A DNA stretch of 16,171 bases from SpSt-1165 sp964391725 (GTDB taxonomy: Bacteria; Chloroflexota; Anaerolineae; Anaerolineales; Anaerolineaceae): the NCBI GenBank assembly GCA_964391725.1, contig CAYMNB010000059.1, forward strand, positions 1 through 16,171, written 5' to 3'. The translations under genes and the position numbers were made by a program. The notes below the pieces were generated by a model. It was not told where the DNA came from, searched no databases, and was given only the letters and a program-made list of their open reading frames with translations. Positions 13,777-16,171 of the stretch are shown here, one piece after another; the stretch's first letter is position 1, and every line of letters begins with the position of its first letter.

Positions 13777-16014
13777 ATGGATAAAATAGGAAAAAAATTT
13801 GAAGCCGTCGTAGCCGGCAAGGTTTTCACGTTCGAAACGGGAAAATTGGCCGGGCAAGCGGGCGGCGCGGTCACCCTGCAACTGGGTGATTCGGTGATGT
13901 TTAGCGCTGCCACAATGGGCGGGATACGGGAAGGTTTGGACTTCTTCCCCCTTACCGTTGAATATGAAGAGCGCATGTATGCAGGCGGGCGCATCCCGGG
14001 TTCATTCTTTCGCAGAGAAGGACGCCCCGGCACTGATGCCATCCTTGCCTCCCGGTTGACTGATCGGCCGATCCGGCCTTTGTTCAACAAGAATATGCGC
14101 AATGAGGTGCAGATCATAAATATGTCGCTCTCGTCTGATGACGATAACCCGCTTGACATTTTGGTCACCAACGCATCATCTGCTGCACTTACGATTTCTG
14201 ACATCCCGTGGGATGGCCCGATCGGCGCAGTCCGTATCGGTCTGATTGATGGCGAGTTCATCGTGAATCCGACCTATGCTGAGATTGAATACTCCGACCT
14301 TGATTTGCGTGTAGCAGCAACCCGTGATGCCATTTTGATGGTGGAATGTGGCGCCAATGAAGTATCAGAAGACATTATGGTGGAAGCATTGAATTTTGCG
14401 CATGAAGCGATCATCCCCTTGATCGATGTGCAAGAACGCATGCGCGCCGAAGTCGGCAAGCCCAAACGCGAGGTGGACATTCATCAACTGGATGAAACCC
14501 TGGCGGAAAAAGTATATGAACGCACAGCAGGTGAGTTCAATGCTATTTACGCCCGGCCTTACGTGAAAGCTGAAATGATGGAAGCTCTTGATGCACTCAA
14601 AGCTGCTGTTATGGAAGAGTTCGTTGATGCTGAATCTGAGGTTGATATCAAGGTTCAGGAAAAAGACATTCGAGAAGCGTTTGAAAAAGCGGAAAGCAAA
14701 GTTGTCCGCAACCGCATTCTCGATCAAGGTGTACGCATTGATGGACGCGGCGTCAAAGATGTCCGCGATATCTGGTGTGAGACCAGTGTCAGCCCGCGTG
14801 CGCACGGCTCCGGCTTGTTCACTCGTGGTGAAACCCAGGCATTTACCCTGGCGACATTGGGCACTCCCCGTGACGCGCAGGAAATTGATAACCTGGCGCC
14901 GACCGATGAGAAGCGCTACATGCATCACTACAATTTCCCGCCATATTGCACCGGTGAAGCCAAAATGCTGCGAGGGTCATCCCGCCGTGAAATTGGTCAT
15001 GGTGCTCTGGCAGAACGCGCACTGGAACCGGTGCTCCCTTCACGCGATGAATTTCCTTACACCATTCGTTTGGTGTCTGAGGTGATGTCTTCCAATGGCT
15101 CCAGTTCAATGGCTTCGGCTTGCGGTTCGACCCTTGCATTGATGGACGCTGGCGTGCCGATCAAGGCTCCTGTCAGCGGTGTTGCTATGGGTTTGATCAA
15201 AGAAGGCGATCGTTACAAGGTTCTGACCGATATTCTCGGTGCCGAAGATCACCTGGGCGATATGGACTTCAAAGTGACCGGAACCCGCAAGGGTATCACC
15301 GCCTTGCAGATGGATATCAAGATCAAAGGTCTCTCCAAAGAAGTGATGTCTGAGGCGTTGACGCAGGCAAAAGACGCGCGCGAGCACATCTTGCAGAAGA
15401 TGCTGGAAGTAATTCCTGCACCGCGTCCGCAGCTTAAAGATTTCACCCCGCGCATTTCCACGGTCAAAGTGCCCGTTGACAAAATCGGTGCCATTATTGG
15501 CCCTGGTGGTAAGAATATCCGCGCGCTGCAGGAAACAACGAACACCAAAATCGACATTGAAGAAGATGGTACTGTGTTCATTTCCGCTAAAACTGGCCAG
15601 GATGAAGCGGCTGCTCGTGAACAGATCCAGTTATTGACTGAATCCGCTGAAGTCGGCCATATCTACACCGGTAAAGTGGTGCGTACGACAGATTTTGGTG
15701 CATTTGTCCAGATTCTGCCCGGTACCGACGGTATGGTGCATATTTCACAGCTGGATTCTGAGCGTGTGAATTCTGTTGAAGACGTCTGCCAGGTAGGGGA
15801 TGAGTTGACGGTGATGGTTACCAATGTAGACAGCAACGGCAAAATCCGCTTGAGCCGTCAGGCTGTACTGGAAGGTTGGACAGTGGAAGAAGCGCAAGAG
15901 CGCGACCGCCCGTCCAAACCGCGCAGTGGTGGCGATCGTGGCAATAGCCGCGGCCGCAGTGGCGGAGACCGCGGGGGTGACCGCAGCGGTAATCGCTCTC
16001 CTCGACGCAACTAA
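13777..16014 (+). CDS. pnp: Polyribonucleotide nucleotidyltransferase (PNPase)
   Basis: Phosphate-dependent 3'-5' exoribonuclease active as a trimer in mRNA turnover. The 745-residue product has the full domain order. It starts with RNase PH core 1 (about 10-145, with FFPLTVEYEERMYAGGRIPG). An all-alpha linker follows (about 150-310). RNase PH core 2 (about 318-550) carries GSSSMASACGSTLALMDAGV (441-460) and LGAEDHLGDMDFK, where Asp491, Asp497 and Lys499 align with E. coli Asp486, Asp492 and Lys494. A KH domain with GPGGKNI (575-581) and an S1 domain (about 626-696) come next. A tail of about 36 residues rich in Arg, Gly, Ser and Asp follows (GGDRGNSRGRSGGDRGGDR). The ATG has AAAGGA at 6 nt. 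A strong terminator lies 15 nt downstream. Confidence 0.98.
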   Translation: MDKIGKKFEAVVAGKVFTFETGKLAGQAGGAVTLQLGDSVMFSAATMGGIREGLDFFPLTVEYEERMYAGGRIPGSFFRREGRPGTDAILASRLTDRPIRPLFNKNMRNEVQIINMSLSSDDDNPLDILVTNASSAALTISDIPWDGPIGAVRIGLIDGEFIVNPTYAEIEYSDLDLRVAATRDAILMVECGANEVSEDIMVEALNFAHEAIIPLIDVQERMRAEVGKPKREVDIHQLDETLAEKVYERTAGEFNAIYARPYVKAEMMEALDALKAAVMEEFVDAESEVDIKVQEKDIREAFEKAESKVVRNRILDQGVRIDGRGVKDVRDIWCETSVSPRAHGSGLFTRGETQAFTLATLGTPRDAQEIDNLAPTDEKRYMHHYNFPPYCTGEAKMLRGSSRREIGHGALAERALEPVLPSRDEFPYTIRLVSEVMSSNGSSSMASACGSTLALMDAGVPIKAPVSGVAMGLIKEGDRYKVLTDILGAEDHLGDMDFKVTGTRKGITALQMDIKIKGLSKEVMSEALTQAKDAREHILQKMLEVIPAPRPQLKDFTPRISTVKVPVDKIGAIIGPGGKNIRALQETTNTKIDIEEDGTVFISAKTGQDEAAAREQIQLLTESAEVGHIYTGKVVRTTDFGAFVQILPGTDGMVHISQLDSERVNSVEDVCQVGDELTVMVTNVDSNGKIRLSRQAVLEGWTVEEAQERDRPSKPRSGGDRGNSRGRSGGDRGGDRSGNRSPRRN

Positions 16015-16029
16015 GATTATCTTGTTTGT

Positions 16030-16068
16030 AAAACAGGCGGATGCAAGTGCATCCGCCTGTTTTTTTTT
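16030..16068 (+). terminator. Intrinsic terminator after pnp
   Basis: AAAACAGGCGGATGCA (16030-16045) and TGCATCCGCCTGTTTT (from 16048) form a perfect long GC-rich stem, followed by nine consecutive T residues (16060-16068). This is the clearest terminator in the window and ends the rpsO-pnp unit. Confidence 0.95.
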
Positions 16069-16083
16069 ACGCCCTTTTCTATG

Positions 16084-16164
16084 TTGTTAATGGAAATCTT
16101 GAATATCTTAACCCCTTGTTAAAAAGTGCTTAATACATATAGCCGATAATTATTCCATTAACAA
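16084..16164. repeat. 12-bp perfect inverted repeat with internal TTAAC-N5-GTTAA palindrome
   Basis: TTGTTAATGGAA (16084-16095) is the exact reverse complement of TTCCATTAACAA (16153-16164), with 57 nt between the arms. Inside lies TTAAC-CCCTT-GTTAA (16108-16122), giving three TTGTTAA boxes in all (16084, 16116, and 16158-16164 inverted). The flanking sequence is AT-rich and holds no recognisable gene. It could be the operator region of a gene beyond the window edge. Confidence 0.5.
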
Positions 16165-16171
16165 AACCAAT

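Noticed and set aside
327..15581. Many open frames on the minus strand throughout the window
   Set aside because: All lie opposite well-recognised plus-strand genes, have no family-like sequence, and lack ribosome-binding sites or promoters; they are shadows of the coding strand.
16116..16144. Promoter-like TTGTTA in the right flank
   Set aside because: No acceptable -10 box at 16-18 bp spacing, and the downstream sequence is outside the window.

Overview
The window is one continuous plus-strand block of bacterial housekeeping genes, with a small two-gene accessory unit near its right end. The left and centre hold the distal part of the spc ribosomal-protein operon running into the alpha operon: rplF (5' end cut by the window edge), rplR, rpsE, rpmD, rplO, secY, adk, map, rpmJ, rpsM, rpsK, rpsD, rpoA, rplQ, truA, rplM and rpsI. 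A strong intrinsic terminator follows rpsI. After it come separately promoted units: a MazG-type nucleotide pyrophosphohydrolase, a pair of stress-module-like genes (a soluble beta-repeat/coiled-coil protein and a two-helix membrane protein), rpsO, and pnp with its own terminator.

The proteins look like those of a Gram-variable, non-proteobacterial lineage. Their style, together with the DUF4097/SHOCT-like pair, is most reminiscent of Chloroflexota (Anaerolineae). That placement is an inference from general resemblance, not a computed phylogeny. S4, L36 and adenylate kinase all keep zinc-binding cysteines. infA is missing from its usual place between map and rpmJ.

Functionally, the 1-9741 block supplies ribosomal proteins, the membrane protein-export channel (SecY), adenylate balance (Adk), N-terminal methionine removal (Map), the RNA polymerase alpha subunit (RpoA) and a tRNA pseudouridine synthase (TruA). 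A TGGACA-17-TATAAT promoter lies across the 3' end of map and probably lets rpmJ through rpsI be transcribed independently of spc. The 13.2-16.1 kb part is the conserved rpsO-pnp pair. It has a structured rpsO leader and a structured 221-nt intergenic leader before pnp, which suggests post-transcriptional autoregulation.

The most unusual items are four. The gene pair at 11173-13101 has a strong dedicated promoter and shares a helical-hairpin motif across both proteins. MazG carries what looks like the leftover C-terminal half of a tetrapyrrole-methylase domain. PNPase has an Arg/Gly/Ser-rich tail. A 12-bp inverted repeat with related TTGTTAA boxes lies after pnp. I found no rRNA, tRNA, CRISPR, transposase or prophage signal, and no convincing minus-strand gene.
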